Notes under the pieces: model-generated
Seen by the model: the letters and a program-made list of their open reading frames with translations, nothing else
Database searches by the model: none
What the model was told of the DNA's origin: nothing
Shown: positions 10,103 through 22,650 of the stretch, in pieces
Layout of the letters: each line of letters opens with the position of its first letter
Numbering within the stretch: position 1 is the stretch's first letter
Assembly (NCBI GenBank): GCA_035772405.1
Contig: JAYKKM010000217.1
Span: 1,091,001 to 1,155,000, forward strand
Direction: 5' to 3'
Source of the DNA: Chrysogorgia sp. JL179-B06
Lineage: Eukaryota; Cnidaria; Anthozoa; Scleralcyonacea; Chrysogorgiidae
Length of the DNA: 64,000 nucleotides
Translations under genes and position numbers: made by a program

Positions 10103-12056
10103 AAGAGATGTCCTTACTTCTTACTTTCAAGAGTATTTACCTTAACTATTAAACATAAAATACAGCATTTTTTCCACCTTGATTAAATCAAAGAGGATAT
10201 AGAAATAACAAGCAGTCGTTTTTAGTGCAAAGTTTTTTAAACATTGCAGTATTGTGATGAGTGGCGAAAATTCACACGATATATATATATAAAGTCAGGC
10301 AGTCAGTCAGTGACCGATAGTGTTAACATCCGGGGGGTGGCGACATTATTTCGTAGTATTTTGTTTCTTCAATTTACTTATTTTGTGACTGGAAACGTGA
10401 ATGTTAAGTTCCGGGCCAATGATGGCAGACCGTTAAGTAAGTTATCAATGGGTTTTTTACGTGTCAAATTGTAATGCAGTTTGATTTCGATGTCTTAAAT
10501 ATTTCATATTAATATGTCTGGAATATAAGTTGTATCCCACCGGGTTTTTATGTTAACATGCTACTGCGGCCACTGCGCACGCGCGAGCTGAAATTTTGAT
10601 AAACATGGCTGTGCGAAGGAGCGGTTTTCTTCTCAAAACAGAGAAAGGATTCGTTGTCTGTTAGAGGAAGACGAGCATGGATATAAAATAAAGGTCTAAC
10701 ATTCAGGATATTTATGTCACGTTCTATCAGGTAAGCGCAGCGTTTCCTGTAGTTTCGCTATTTACTTTGTGTTAATTTTATCAGCATAGATATGTTTTGG
10801 GTATTGAGCTGTTAGCATAAATATGATTATCGATTTGACAGCTTGTTATAGAGATATTGTCTGTATTACTTAGTTTTGTATGGTCGCGACTATCATTTTG
10901 GCGCCGTTGTCACGTTGTGCATATTAGCACTGTTAGATTGATTCATTCCTGTTGTTGAAACACACTGAATTTCCTCTATATGCCCAATAAAGACATGCCG
11001 TGTTCCTTGGCCATTTATTGGCCTCAGGCTCAGAGAATTTTGGTGCTGTTCCAATAAATATGAATTGTCAAATTAAGAGCATTTGAAACTGCCTGAATAA
11101 TTATATTATTAGCCCACCTATCAATGTTAACAACAGAATAAGCCAATAACAGAAGCTTGTAAATGATTATGAATGACAATATACTTTGTAATATTTTATT
11201 GTTTTAACTTGTTAATAGGGACTTCAAGATCTATTAGCTCAACCCAATGCTGTCAAACCAAAATAATGTTTCTTGCAACTGTAAGTCGCAGCAGGAAACC
11301 AATCCTCTACCAATATTGAGCCCCTAAACGTATGCCTTACCTTACTACCTATTTATTGTGGGATTCCTAAACACCTTAGCATGCATGCGGCAATCTCTAA
11401 GTTCGGAATTATCACGAATCTTAGGCCAATTTACAATTAAGGATAATAAGGTTAATTCCTCGTGTACGGGAGAGACGATAGACAGACTACTTCATAGACA
11501 TAAAGGTTATTTTCCCAGGGTTCAGAAACTTTACAAGAACAAAAATCCTAGCCATAACCCAAATAAAAGCTCTAGTCCTAACCCTGAAATAAAGCAATAC
11601 TAACCTAACTCCTAAACCTTATAATTCAATGCAACAATATTCTGTGTCTGCTGAAGACAACTGATAATAGTACTGAATCCTACAGTAGGTGAGGACATGT
11701 TGGATAATGCATTACCTTTTTGAAAAATGTATTTTTCTGATGGCTCCCAAGTTGTGATAATCTCGTAACTGTTGAAATTATTTTGTTAAAATAAAACACA
11801 TTAAGTGGTAGGGTAAACATGTTGTAATGGAAAATAGTAAACATGTTGTAATGGAAAATAACAAGTTACAGTTCAGAATTTGTTCAAATGTTCTAGTATG
11901 TTCAGTTTCTACACATTACTACTTTCTGTCATAACCCGGCCTCACTCCGACCTGCCATGCCCCCTTGGTGTTCATGTACAGGTATTTCCATGCTCAAAAT
12001 AAGTTTTAGTACACTATGTAGTCTAGACTGAATTGTGACTAATTAGTTTTACATAC
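10103..12056. other. Non-coding stretch with small repeats
   Basis: No gene recognised. It contains a TA run near 10281, a doubled word AAACATGTTGTAATGGAAAATA at about 11817-11860 written in two adjacent copies, and CCTAAC-rich sequence around 11575-11625. Short ORFs here (for example 11358-11603) have no family resemblance. Confidence 0.35.
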
Positions 12057-12545
12057 CAGCCAAATTTGTTTCACAATGTCATGTGTGTCAGGATTTAGAA
12101 CCCCAATACATTTTTTCGGCAACAGTTTCAGCAACTTTTACTTTTTATTGCCCACCAAGCTTCTCCAATCGTATTGGTTTGTTTTCTTCCCACTCCCACC
12201 ATGCTTGGGCCATACAGTGAATGGGATGCCACATTGATTTATTGCCTTCACAAGAGCTGCCAAGTGTAGACCTTTGGAATCAGTTGACGTTTTGTCTTTG
12301 TCATCCCTTAGGTCCCACCGAAATAACACTTAAAATAATGTTCCTCAAGGACATCTGCTGGATTGAGAATAAAAAAGCAAGGGAAATAAAATATAGCATT
12401 TTCTTACCTTGAGTACCATGGTGAATGGGGCTTTATTTGTAGCGTGTATTATGTTCACTTTACCTGTAATTCTTAGCAAAACATGGAGCTCGTCAATCCT
12501 TATATTCTCAAGTTGTACATTGAGTAGCGTGTTGAAGTACAACCA
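12057..12545 (-). pseudogene. Two-exon fragment of a repeated uncharacterised gene family
   Basis: Exon 1 (about 12464-12542) encodes LENIRIDELHVLLRIT and ends at a GTAAAG donor. Exon 2 begins at 12354 after an AG acceptor. Joining them gives the Asp-Val that continues the motif (LLRITD-VL). Exon 2 carries GLHLAALVKAINQCGI, then the SGKKTNQYDWRSLVG block, an in-frame TAA near 12144, a frameshift near 12305, and ends at a GTATGT donor (12056). I know this DELH-LLRITD ... YDW-SLVG pattern from multi-copy cnidarian genes without assigned function. A related 5' part appears on the opposite strand at 15385-16400. Function unknown; possibly transposon-derived. Confidence 0.5.
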
Positions 12546-13893
12546 AAGTTAGCCTTTTTCTTCCCACAGAATCAGGTTTTCCTGCAGAGATCTTTTCTAC
12601 AACTCTGGTTTACTGATGTCCCATCTATGTCAAGATAATATGCAAGCAAATATAAAATTAAACTGTTGTGTATCAATGGGCATTTTTTTATCAAGTCTTG
12701 AACTTAGTGTTGAACTGCTACTGAAATTTACCTGTCTTGTTTATGGATCTTGTTGTTTTGGGGTTGGTTACAATCCAATAACTTACTGGTTACAAGATGG
12801 CAGTAGCGAGAACATGTGGAATTGAACATTACAAGTGGGCCCTTCGCTAGTTACCCATCTTGTGCCAGGTATAATTATGACCCCCCATGGACAATCACTA
12901 TGAAGCACAAGGAGATGACAACTAGGGAAACAGTGTATCTCTTGGAATTGCAGAACATGCTGCAGCCCTCACAACCATTGTAGATTTCGTCACTTCTGAA
13001 ACAAATGCGTAGTCCCACACCGAACCATCCAATGCGAACAGCAGCAATTATCCACTCTGTACTACCGCACAAGATAACCCAATGCTTTGACCGATCAAAG
13101 AGAGCACAGCCTAAATGAACTGTCACCAAACACTGTTAACATCGCAGCTGAAATTACACCAGTCAATGTCAACAACTTGGAAATATAATTAAGGCACCCG
13201 GATCGCAACAAGGTTCGGTACTTGATAAATGGTTTTCGTTTGGGATTTAATAAAGAGTTGTCAAAGCTCGAATCCTCAGAATCGAATTTCTGTCGGCCCA
13301 CAAACAGTAATTGATGAATATTTAATGAGGTGCAACTCGGATGAGTTTTTGATCCTACGATAGCACCACCAGTTGAAAATTTACATATGAGTCGTTTTGG
13401 TGTGATCCCTAAGAAGGGCAACGACAATTGGTAGCTTATTCTTGACCTGTACCTATCACAATAATTTGCATTGACTTACATGAACGTGAAGAATGTGATA
13501 GATATGATTATGCGCTATGGTAGAGCGATGGGTAAACTCAACATTAAAAGTGCCTATCGCATAGTTCCCATCGGCTCCATGCATTTTTAACTCACTGGGA
13601 GAATTGTTTGAATGGATTTTGAGGAATACATTTTACGTTAGGCCTGGCAAACTAATATATGCACTCAACGAACAAAATAACAAAATAGCAAAATCACTCA
13701 ATAACAAAATAGTACACAATTGATTAGACTGATTAATGCCCTAACGTTTTCGAGTTCTAGCACATTTCACTCTCTTTTGCTGACCAGGTTTTCTTGCTGT
13801 TTTTTTAGTTTTTGGTATGGTTAGCCTTCCTTGTGTTGACTTGACAGTTTTCTCCGCTTTGGGCGCACCTTTCAAAAACTTCTGAAACCAAGT
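12546..13893. other. Stretch without recognised gene
   Basis: Contains a 110-codon minus-strand frame at 13095-13427 with no family resemblance and no clear splice context. Otherwise AT-rich non-coding sequence. Confidence 0.3.
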
Positions 13894-14319
13894 TTATTTT
13901 TCTGCTTGTGATTTGGCAGCCCAGTTAGCTTGGCTAATTTCAAACTTTGCCATCCAAGGAGCGACTACATGATTTCCCATCCCATAAAGAGCACGCCTAA
14001 CATCTGCATACTGAAGTTGTATGATCTTGTAAATTTTTTCCACTAAATCCAGAATTTTCTGAACTTTCCAATCGCACAAAAGTTTAAAAATATGATTCAT
14101 GCTTTCACCAGTTAATGGAATGGATTTATTTTTCTGGTACGTAGGATAGTCCATCCCAGTGTAAAAATACTGCCCTAGCATGATTGGATGGTTCTGTGTG
14201 CCTTTGCAGATTAGATTATTTTGGTGATAAACAATAGTAGTAACATAACATGGACCAAGGTTGAATGTCCTATCTACTCCCAATACACTAGGATGAGTTG
14301 CTTCTGACAAACAAAACAT
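13894..14319 (-). pseudogene. MULE-like transposase fragment (tentative)
   Basis: A 141-residue frame contains VLGVDRTFNLGPCYVTTIVY, then PIMLGQYFYTGMDYPTYQ. The D-R-T-F-N-L block followed by a hydrophobic strand resembles the first catalytic Asp region of Mutator-like (MULE) DDE transposases found in cnidarian genomes. Later Asp and Glu blocks cannot be placed with confidence. The frame begins without an ATG, so it is an internal fragment. A zinc-binding C-terminal region of the sort these proteins often carry is at 29586-30420. Alternative: another repeated gene with an RNase H-like fold. Confidence 0.4.
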
Positions 14320-15384
14320 CTTAATCTCGTCTATTTGTTCCTTTAAGTACAGAATAACAGCTGGGGGTTTCCCTTTTGTTTGTATAATCTCTTAGATGAA
14401 TGGATGATCATGCATATCGTTAAGTAGTGTTATAATGTTGATTTCTTTTCAGACCTGACAAATGAATCATCGTCTAAAAGAAAATTAACAATTTGGATGA
14501 ATTTATTTTGGCGAAATAACATTCGGCAAAATGTCTTTCGGGAGCACTGTGGCATTGCGCATTAATTGTGAATCGAGAACAGTGAAAAGATCGTGGATTG
14601 AGTATAGTGAATAGAACATTTAATATTGTTGAAGAGTAATTAAAAAGCTGATTTAACATCGCTTAATACATAACCGGGACGGTGTTTAGTAGGACCGATT
14701 TCTCTAAGATTATTGGGGTGCACATATTTTTTTCAAATAGACAAAGAAGATGTACTGTTTCTCAATATGCGAAATCGGATCTTGTTAAGGTATTGAAGAA
14801 TATCATGGGGCAAATTTTCGCTTGTCCATCAGAAAAAATATGAAATGTTAGTTCTCTATAGTTTACTCTACGTTAGTACAAATAAAACTACTAGTTACAT
14901 GTTTAAAAGCGTTCGTGAAATCGTAGCACAAACAAAATCAAACATGCGAACTCGATTCTTGTAAGTAGAATGTGTGAGGATTATTCTTGTAGTAAACATG
15001 TTAACATTACCCTTACTTTTGCTTGTCCATTCCCTTGCTGTATTTTAGAAAGCAATGACCAACAAACTTCTGGTCTGCAAACGAAACATCCATATTTTAA
15101 AATTGCCATAACTTCGCGAGATTTCATAGCAGCACGGCTCGTGTTATATCGAATTGACGCTTGTTTTCTATTTTTTATTACCATGTTTTAAAGACCGATA
15201 TACGCATGTTCGTTTTGGTCAATGTTGGTAAAGCGTATGAGCCCACTGCAAACCAAAAGCCAGCAGTAGCACCCATTTACAAGGTAAAATTAAACGGAAT
15301 ATATGCAAATACTGACCTTCCAAGCACAGGAGATTCAGTCATGTATTAAAATATTGTCTTCAAATTTATGTTGACTATCACGAA
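14320..15384. other. Stretch without recognised gene
   Basis: AT-rich. Short frames around 14970-15350 show no family motif, though the last one (15161-15349) lies immediately upstream of the gene fragment that follows and might be a lost exon. Confidence 0.3.
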
Positions 15385-16400
15385 TTGTTAGGACAATGCA
15401 AATCTAAATCAGAGATAGAATATTCGAATAAGAGCAGCGAGGCCAACTACGTTTGGACTTGGTCCTTCGGTACACCTTACATGGTCCTAGATATTCCTCA
15501 AGAAATGCTCATTTGCTGGCATGGCATAAAAGAGAAGGTACCAGCAACATATGTTGCATTGATTCAAGCAACTCAAGAGCTGCCATTTACTTTTGTGGAA
15601 TCTCCAGTTTTAGAGAAGCAATTCAATGATGTGGCATGCACTGCTGTTCGTGATTGTCGTAGTAAGAGTGGCAGGAAAAGGATGACGCTGCTGCAGAAAC
15701 GCCGGCATATAAAAGTCTGCCAAGAGGAAGTTGTCACAAGCAGCGAATATGAGCAGTTGCTTGAGGTCAGGAACTATGAACTTTACTCAGAATTGATCGA
15801 CGAAATGGAAAAGGTGAAACAGCAGAAGGAAGAAGCAAAGAATATCGAGGTAAAGTTGGACCTGGTTATGACCGCTTTCTCTCGTGTAAATACGGAGATG
15901 AGTACCTAGAAGAACGAAATACTTGTCGAAATTGCGCTAATAATCTTGCAAATAAAAAAACACTTTGGGACAAGTTGGGAAAAGGAATTGAAGACAAGAG
16001 CCTAGAGAGAACTCTGGTTCCTCTCATCCTATGGTGTTACATTAAATGCTCTTTCCATCTCAGATTCAAATGGTAAACAAATTCAAATGAACTTGAGCTC
16101 TGCACAAGAGAATGCATGCAAAACATCAAGCTACAATGATATACCAGAAGCTGATAAGGTTAAGATAAAAGAAGTTTTATTTATTATGGCCAAGTTTTGC
16201 ATTGGCAATGCTGCTTATCATTGGAGGGGGATCATTTACCAAGGAGCTATATGATTAAGCAATGTAGAAGTGATGTAAACAGTATATTTGCCATCAAAAG
16301 AACATCTGCTGATCAAGTGGGAGCCCAGTTGAATTTCAAAGAAGAACTAAGTCGAAAAATCAAGGAAATGATGAGGCATTTAAATAACCCTGCTTGAAGT
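15385..16400 (+). pseudogene. 5' part of the repeated uncharacterised gene family
   Basis: A frame of 174 codons (15385-15909) has an acidic/basic C-terminal region rich in Glu and Lys, likely coiled coil (ELYSELIDEMEKVKQQKEEA). Broken frames follow with RTLVPLILWCYIKCSFH, then MAKFCIGNAAYH, LPRSYMIKQCRSDVNSI and GAQLNFKEELSRKIKEM, up to a stop near 16396. The order coiled coil, K-F-C-x-G-x-A-A-Y-H, L-P-R-S-Y-x-I-K-Q-C is one I associate with the same multi-copy cnidarian family whose later part (DELH-LLRITD) lies inverted at 12057-12545. Frameshifts and stops make this a pseudogene. Function unknown. Confidence 0.45.
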
Positions 16401-17010
16401 TTGAACATAATCAACAGGCATGGATAGCAGGAGGCATGCTTATGTTTCGAGGGGCTACCACTTCCCTTTACTTTTTAACAAAGGGGCAGCGCCACGAAAC
16501 GACGAATAATATGTATACATATACATACATAACTATAAATACGTGTACGCAACAACCCCTCGCCCGCTTACTGTTTGCAGCTTTAATATTGCCAATCTGC
16601 TTATTTTTTGGGTGCAATTTGTGGGTAGTGCACTGAACAGAACACAAGTGGGAAAGTAGTGATGGCCGATACCAGGTTTTTCCCCTTGCCGAAGGACTGA
16701 GGGTGCTAATATCGACCGGCGTTTAGTCCCTTATCACGGGGGGGGGGGACGCTTGGGTCTACAGTGATGGGTTTTGTATACAGTCTTACGCCTAAACAGG
16801 TTCTTATATAAATGGTGTTAAGTGGAGTTTTAGTCTATTTAGGTTCTTATTTTTATAAGAAAGATATGATACCAGTGGCTGGTAGAAGGGCGGCATGTAT
16901 ATTAATTTAATGCCAAAACCGGCCTGGCCTTTGGACAGTATGTGATCATGACCCATTTTAGTAGATCAATTCTCAGTATCAGGCTAAATGTTGATTTAAT
17001 AATATATATA
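16401..17010. other. Non-coding stretch
   Basis: Nothing recognised. It includes a run of about ten G near 16740 and a short TACATA-rich patch near 16510. Confidence 0.35.
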
Positions 17011-19334
17011 TACCCGTACGAAAATGAAAAGTCTAGAAAAGGTCTACGAAAGGTCTTGAAGACCTATGGTAGACCTTTCCTAGAGAATTATGTGATCTTA
17101 AAAGTCTTTCAAATGTCTTGCAAGACCTTTGCACAGCAAAAGTCTAGCGATTGTCTGTCAAATTCTGAAGGAAAAGTCTTGAAAGGTCTTGAGAAGATCT
17201 ATTGAGGATTTAAAGTCTTGAAAGGTCTCGAAAGGCCTTGAGTAGATATCTATATCGCGTGGATCGTAACTTCAAGATCCACCCTGTCCAAAATAAAACG
17301 TCCGTTGTCAAATAAAAAACCGATCTGTGCTGTATTATGGTGTGCGCTTTGTCAGTCGTAGCGCGCGTTAACGCGAAATGTTTCAAACACATGCATCTAG
17401 GCCTAGGGTAATGATATACATGAAATTACCTTGTATAAATTTAAAGTAAATCATATTCTCGTTTCGCTTGTTACGTTAATTTTTAGCAGGTTTTGCCAAC
17501 AGGTTCTGACTTTCTCCCATCTCCTACGAATTTATAATTTTGTTTGGTAAATTATATCTTGCTTCATCCTATTAATGCGTTTCCTGAACAATTAAACTTT
17601 TTCGACACTGCCGTGCGTGACACTATTAATTTGACGATTTCTTTTCTCATTTCTTTTTGTTATTTCGGGCATTTTATATCGATTCAAACTGATTTGACTA
17701 GACTAAACGTAAGAGAGTACGGATAAATTCTGTCACTGATCATATCTTTTTAAGTAAGCTGTGCCCAATGATTGAAATTCTTTCCATTTGCTACCTTGAC
17801 GCCCTCCAGGAAAAACCTTTAATTGGTAGACACAATGATAGTTCGATTTTGGCGGTGAGATTGAAACTAAAATTTACGCCTGCGTGAGCAGTCCGCGACT
17901 AGCATTGTTGAAATTAGACGAGAACGAATCGACGACAACAGAGATAAAGTTGGATTGTTAATCTATAGAAACATGAAGTAGGAACTTAACACGTTCATGG
18001 TTGATGTAAAGAAGCAATCGTTTGTACTAGCTTTCTGGATCGATGACCTAGCTAGCACCAAATACAGCATAGTGTTGTGCAGTCTTTACCAGTGGCAGTG
18101 GCCTGGCGGATTAAGAAGAAAGGTAGTCAGAGTTGTGACTGCAAACTGGCACGATGTAAAAATAAGTTATTCTGGTAAGTTTTCCTCTATTTCTGCTTTG
18201 ATGGTTATGCTGTCTCAACGTCTATAAATATCGATATTTAACAACGACGATATACAAAATATGCATAGTAGATCGCATCCCCACTATTATAAAATTATGT
18301 TGTGTGATTACAATGCATTTATGAATGTAAACTAACGCATATATGACAGAAAACATTTTAAATTTATTTTCAAAGGCAACCAAGTTGAGATTAGAAAATC
18401 GAGTCAGTGTCAGTATCTCGTTCAAACTAACAGCCAATTGCCCTGTGGCATATATCTTATCGCACACCAACAGATTTCCTGAGTAATTAAGAATGGTATG
18501 CCTTGACTCGTCAATTAAATTTTCTCAGATCGCCATAAACGCAGCGCATGCATTGTAGAATGAATATAGACTGTGGGCATTTTTGCTATTGCGGTTAATG
18601 TTTAAACTGCCAGTTTGAAAGTGCACAAATCATGACCTAGCGCAAAGATGTAAATCCAAGATGCAATCCTGAATGTATCAACTTGGAGTATATTTATTAA
18701 GCAAAAACGTTTGCACGTATTTGCGTCAACGCGTGCCAAAGGCCACCTTCAGTTTGGTAAAGGCTCGCGCTTCTCAATCGTCTGAGTCGTTTCAAAAAGT
18801 GCGCAGACGATCGGAAGGATTATAGTGTGAGAACCTTGGTTGAAAATTTGTTGCTTATTTTGTATTCAGACAACGCGTACAAGCATTTGTGGATTTAGTT
18901 TTAGGTTGAGGTATTTTTATTTAAAGTTGAAATAAACATTTTGCTGAAATATTTCTTGTATAGTCAAATGTTTAGAAGTCAAATGTTCTTTAGTACTAAA
19001 GACTAAAGAACGGCGTTTTAGACCTTCCAAGCTACTGTATTTCTAGACCTATTTCTAGAACTAGATATTTCAAGACCTTTCTAGACCCTTTCTAAACTAT
19101 TTCAGACGTTTCTAGACCTTTCAAGCCTCTCAAGACCTTTTTAAGATCATTATCAATTGCGAACCAGATGCGGCGAAAGGTCTTGAAAGGTCTTTCGAAC
19201 TGTCAAATTAAGCTCACCTGGGAGACCTTTTCGAGACTTTTACCTTAGGTGGTCATAAGATCTTTTTAGACCTTTCGAAGACATTTTCTAGACATTTGCA
19301 AGGTCTTAAAAGGTCTATCGTTTTCTTACGGGTA
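17011..19334. mobile_element. 2.3 kb non-autonomous DNA element with AGGTCT/AGACCT subterminal arrays
   Basis: The ends are inverted: TACCCGTACGAAAATGA at 17011 and, on the other strand, TACCCGTAAGAAAACGA from 19334. TA lies on both sides and may be the target duplication (CCCGTA ends). Inside each end lies a few hundred bp in which AGGTCT or its complement AGACCT recurs, about 7 times in 17030-17250 and about 11 times in 19020-19320, usually within AAAGGTCTTGA or CTAGACCTTTC. The middle (about 17400-18960) has no transposase. A short frame at 17997-18173 ends at a GTAAGT donor and could be a captured exon. Subterminal arrays of this kind usually serve as transposase binding sites, which is an inference here. 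Confidence 0.6.
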
Positions 19335-20320
19335 TGTAAATTTTTTTTTCGAAACACTTTAAGATAATAACTAAAACCTTTTAAGTACTTTCAATGTATG
19401 TCCTTTATGTACAGTCTGTACTCCATAAAATCAAGAACTGTATCTTACTCAGTAAACCCTACTATAAAATCAAGAATTCAAATTGAAACTGCATTCATAA
19501 TTCTCAGTTCTAAATGTACTTGTAGGGTACTCATGTGGATTCTAATTCAAAACCAACATGTTGGTCCCAGTGCAAACCAGAAGTCTCTGGATCGTATAGG
19601 TCAATCATTGGGAGTCACAGATGACCTCATGCATATGTTTGACAGTAACCTGGATGTATTCAGAAGATCAGGCAAACATGGCAAAAGTAGTAAATGAGCT
19701 GGTTCGTCAACAGGCTTTTTGTCACACCTGGAAGGAAATATACGTTCTACAGGAACATTAAGCCAAGCATCTTAAATATATTTAATTTGCATAAAGTGTT
19801 TCTGTGGACAGATGAACATAAAAATACATGATCGTTGAATTCATCAAAAACAATGTCAAAAACAACACTCCATTATATTGTTAAGGGCTGTTATTTTGTT
19901 AACAGGTTATTTCAGATGCAATAAATCTTGCCAACGTTTTATATATCTTAATGTATATAGAGGACTACATTTTGTGTTTAGAAGAAATATTTGTATTCAG
20001 TTATTTAAATTTTGAATTGTATTGATAAATCAAGTCCAATCTATATGATACAACATGATGCATGTGATTGTCATTCTGGAATATCTAATTGTTACAATTG
20101 GTCATTCTAGAAAATATCCATACTCCCCATAGAGGAAATGGATCATCCCCATTCCGACATCCATAAACTGTACTAAATCCCCCCACTTTTGAACAGCAAA
20201 GTGTTTTCCTCAATAGGAAGATATTGGATGGTTGTTTTCTGGAATGACCCAATAATAATAATAAGCACATAAATAACAAAACTTTGAATATTTTACAGCA
20301 ATTAAAAAATGTATCTCCTT
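19335..20320. other. Stretch without recognised gene
   Basis: A 99-codon plus frame at 19398-19697 has no recognisable motif. The remainder is AT-rich non-coding sequence. Confidence 0.3.
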
Positions 20321-22650
20321 TCAAATGTCACTGTCCAAGTTCATAGACTCATGATTGCTCTCAGCAAATGATGAAACGCCTTCCAGTTCCTGGCTGTCAA
20401 GAAAAGTTAACATTGTTGAGTCATCTCGTACATCATCCAAGTTTGAACTTGATGAAGTGCTGTCAAGGCATTCACTAACATTAATATTTATAAGTTCTTC
20501 CACGTTGATGTCATTAAATACACTATTTATTATTTTGAGTATTTCAATGGCATACATGTGTCTCCAAATTTCAACCTCTCTGACTATGTCACTGACCATA
20601 GTCAATCGAGATATGGTCTGGAAACTCAGCTAAAGTATTTGTTCGTCTTTATGCAATTGTGTGCACGGTGCACGGTCACTGAACTATTGTATTTTAGTAT
20701 AATGAAGCAATCATCCAATAGAATGGTTTGGGTTTAATCGCTCAACCGCATTGTTTAAATATTAATAAACCTAAAACAAAGGTACGGTTCAACATCAAAA
20801 CGTAGCTCATTATAGTCGCTTTGAAGTTTGCCGAGTTTCCAGACCACATCTCGATTGACTATGCACTGACAGAGAAGAGCTTGTAGCACTCCTTAAGTAC
20901 TTGTTTAATGTGGAAATTATTAAATTCAAGCAAATTATTTGGGCAAGAAACCATTGTTTGTGTACATACTTGACTTGCAATTTTCTGTTTAAGTTCTACT
21001 AGTTTAGCATGTAAATGCTTCCTCTATTCCTTTGAAACTGCCCTTTGAAAGTTAACTGGACTGCTGCAAGACAAATCATTTGGCATCTCAAGCATTTTGT
21101 CAATATCTCCACATGGATTCCATACTGAACAACCTTCATTTTGGCATATGCATTTCTTAGCACAAAAATCACAACATGTGTGCAATTCTTCATGTGGCTT
21201 GTCATACTGGTACCCAAAATTATTCAACAATAACTTTCGCCGACATTCTTCAACTTGGACATACATCTTCATGTCCTTGTCACAGCAGGCCAGTAATAAA
21301 CCATTGTAGAGAAGGGAACATGAACTGGGTAATCCATCTCTCCCAGCACGGCCACACTCGTGCACATATGATTCTAGATTATTTGAAGGGCCAAAATGTA
21401 CCACTTTTCTCACCTTACAATTTACACCCATTCCAAAAGAAATGGTGCAAATAAGCACCCGTAGATGCACATGTTCATTCGCCATATTTTTAGTAATATG
21501 GTCTTTTGCTTTAGGAGGGGTTCCTGTATGGTACATATCTACCGGTCGGTTTTGTGGCAAAGAATTACCATTAAATAATTGTTTGCCCAAAAACACAACA
21601 AAAACATGGTAAATAACGGCACATTGTTTCCTTGTTTGGCAATAAATTAAAGTTCGAGGAGTTCTTGCACATCTTCTAACAGAGAAGTATACGCTGTCTC
21701 GATATGTTGACTCTTCTCCAAATATTGGACACTGTATTGGATATTATATTGTATTGCTCAATCAACTGCACATCTTCTATAGTCAAGTGTGGTGTGGTTA
21801 GTATTTGCTCTTTTGTTGCTGTTAGGATAATCATTTGGCAGTTTTGTGGGAAAAGGGACCGTATTCCCCCAGACAACCATACCATTTTCTGAAGGGAACT
21901 TCCTTGGTACCAGAAAGACTGTTTATTAATGAATACAGAATATTAAATTTAAATTATATAATGAAAACATGCAGAAAGTAATTGTGTTAGTTACACAAAT
22001 ATATTTTATAAAATTTATATAAAATATAAAACGAGAACATCAAAACATTCAAAAACACGTAACTGGCTCAAATAGGAAATGTTTAATACAAATGTTTATA
22101 AGAAAGCTGTAGCATACTTAAAGCACATTATGAATTTAATACATGTTTATATTACCACAACAATATTGTTGCTTACCATTTAACTATGCCATTTATCAAT
22201 TGCCACTCCTATCAGCATCTTAGCAAAGTCTTCGCAATGGAAAATACCCCTCCACAATGACAGACAACAAACACTCGGGAGAGCCATAAACAACAATGTA
22301 GCAACCATTTAATACTTGTTGGATAATTTCGGGATCTTCTTCGTCTGTAATTGCAATGGTAGGAACTCCAACACTATGTAGATATTCCACCTGATCATTC
22401 ATCAAAGCGCGCAATGGAGAAATCACAACAATAATACTCGAACCACGAGGTCTTTTCAAAAGAATATCAGCGACAATGGGAAGGCACTGGAAAATTAAGG
22501 ACTTTCCAAAACCAGTAAGTAAATTAACGAGTACACTTTTCTCCTCAAAGAATGCTGTTATTGCATTCTCCTGTTCTTTTAATAGATTTTCTATTTTAAA
22601 TTGATCTTTACATGCTTGAAAAACGGATTGCCAGAGTTCGTTTGCGAACG
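20321..22650 (-). pseudogene. RecQ-like DNA helicase, multi-exon, decayed
   Basis: Minus-strand segments follow the RecQ order. Motif I is NLLTGFGKSLIFQ (near 22520) and motif Ia is VVISPLRALMNDQVEYLHSV (22220-22459). Motif II is degenerate, IDKWH where D-E-A-H is expected, near 22205. Motif III is MIILTAT (near 21820). Motifs V-VI are RVLICTISFGMGVN and HECGRAGRDG (21024-21596). A Cys-rich zinc region with CRRKLLL, CCDFCAKKCIC follows, and a C-terminal acidic part ends at 20321. The first segment ends near a GTAAGC donor (about 22180). RecQ helicases unwind DNA 3'-5'; repeated copies of this shape are common in cnidarian genomes. The broken DExH box, frameshifts and the MITE at 20597 indicate a pseudogene. 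Confidence 0.75.
20597..20863. mobile_element. 267-bp MITE inside the RecQ-like gene, 7-bp TSD
   Basis: The ends are 34-bp inverted repeats with two mismatches, starting CATAGTCAATCGAGAT. They are flanked by CACTGAC at 20590-20596 and 20864-20870. Taking out the element and one CACTGAC joins LFSV to SDIVREVEIW in frame in the RecQ-like protein. No ORF inside. The superfamily is uncertain: 7-8 bp duplications fit hAT-type best. Confidence 0.7.

Noticed and set aside
11575..11625. CCTAAC-rich patch as telomere
   Set aside because: Units are irregular and few; not a telomere array.
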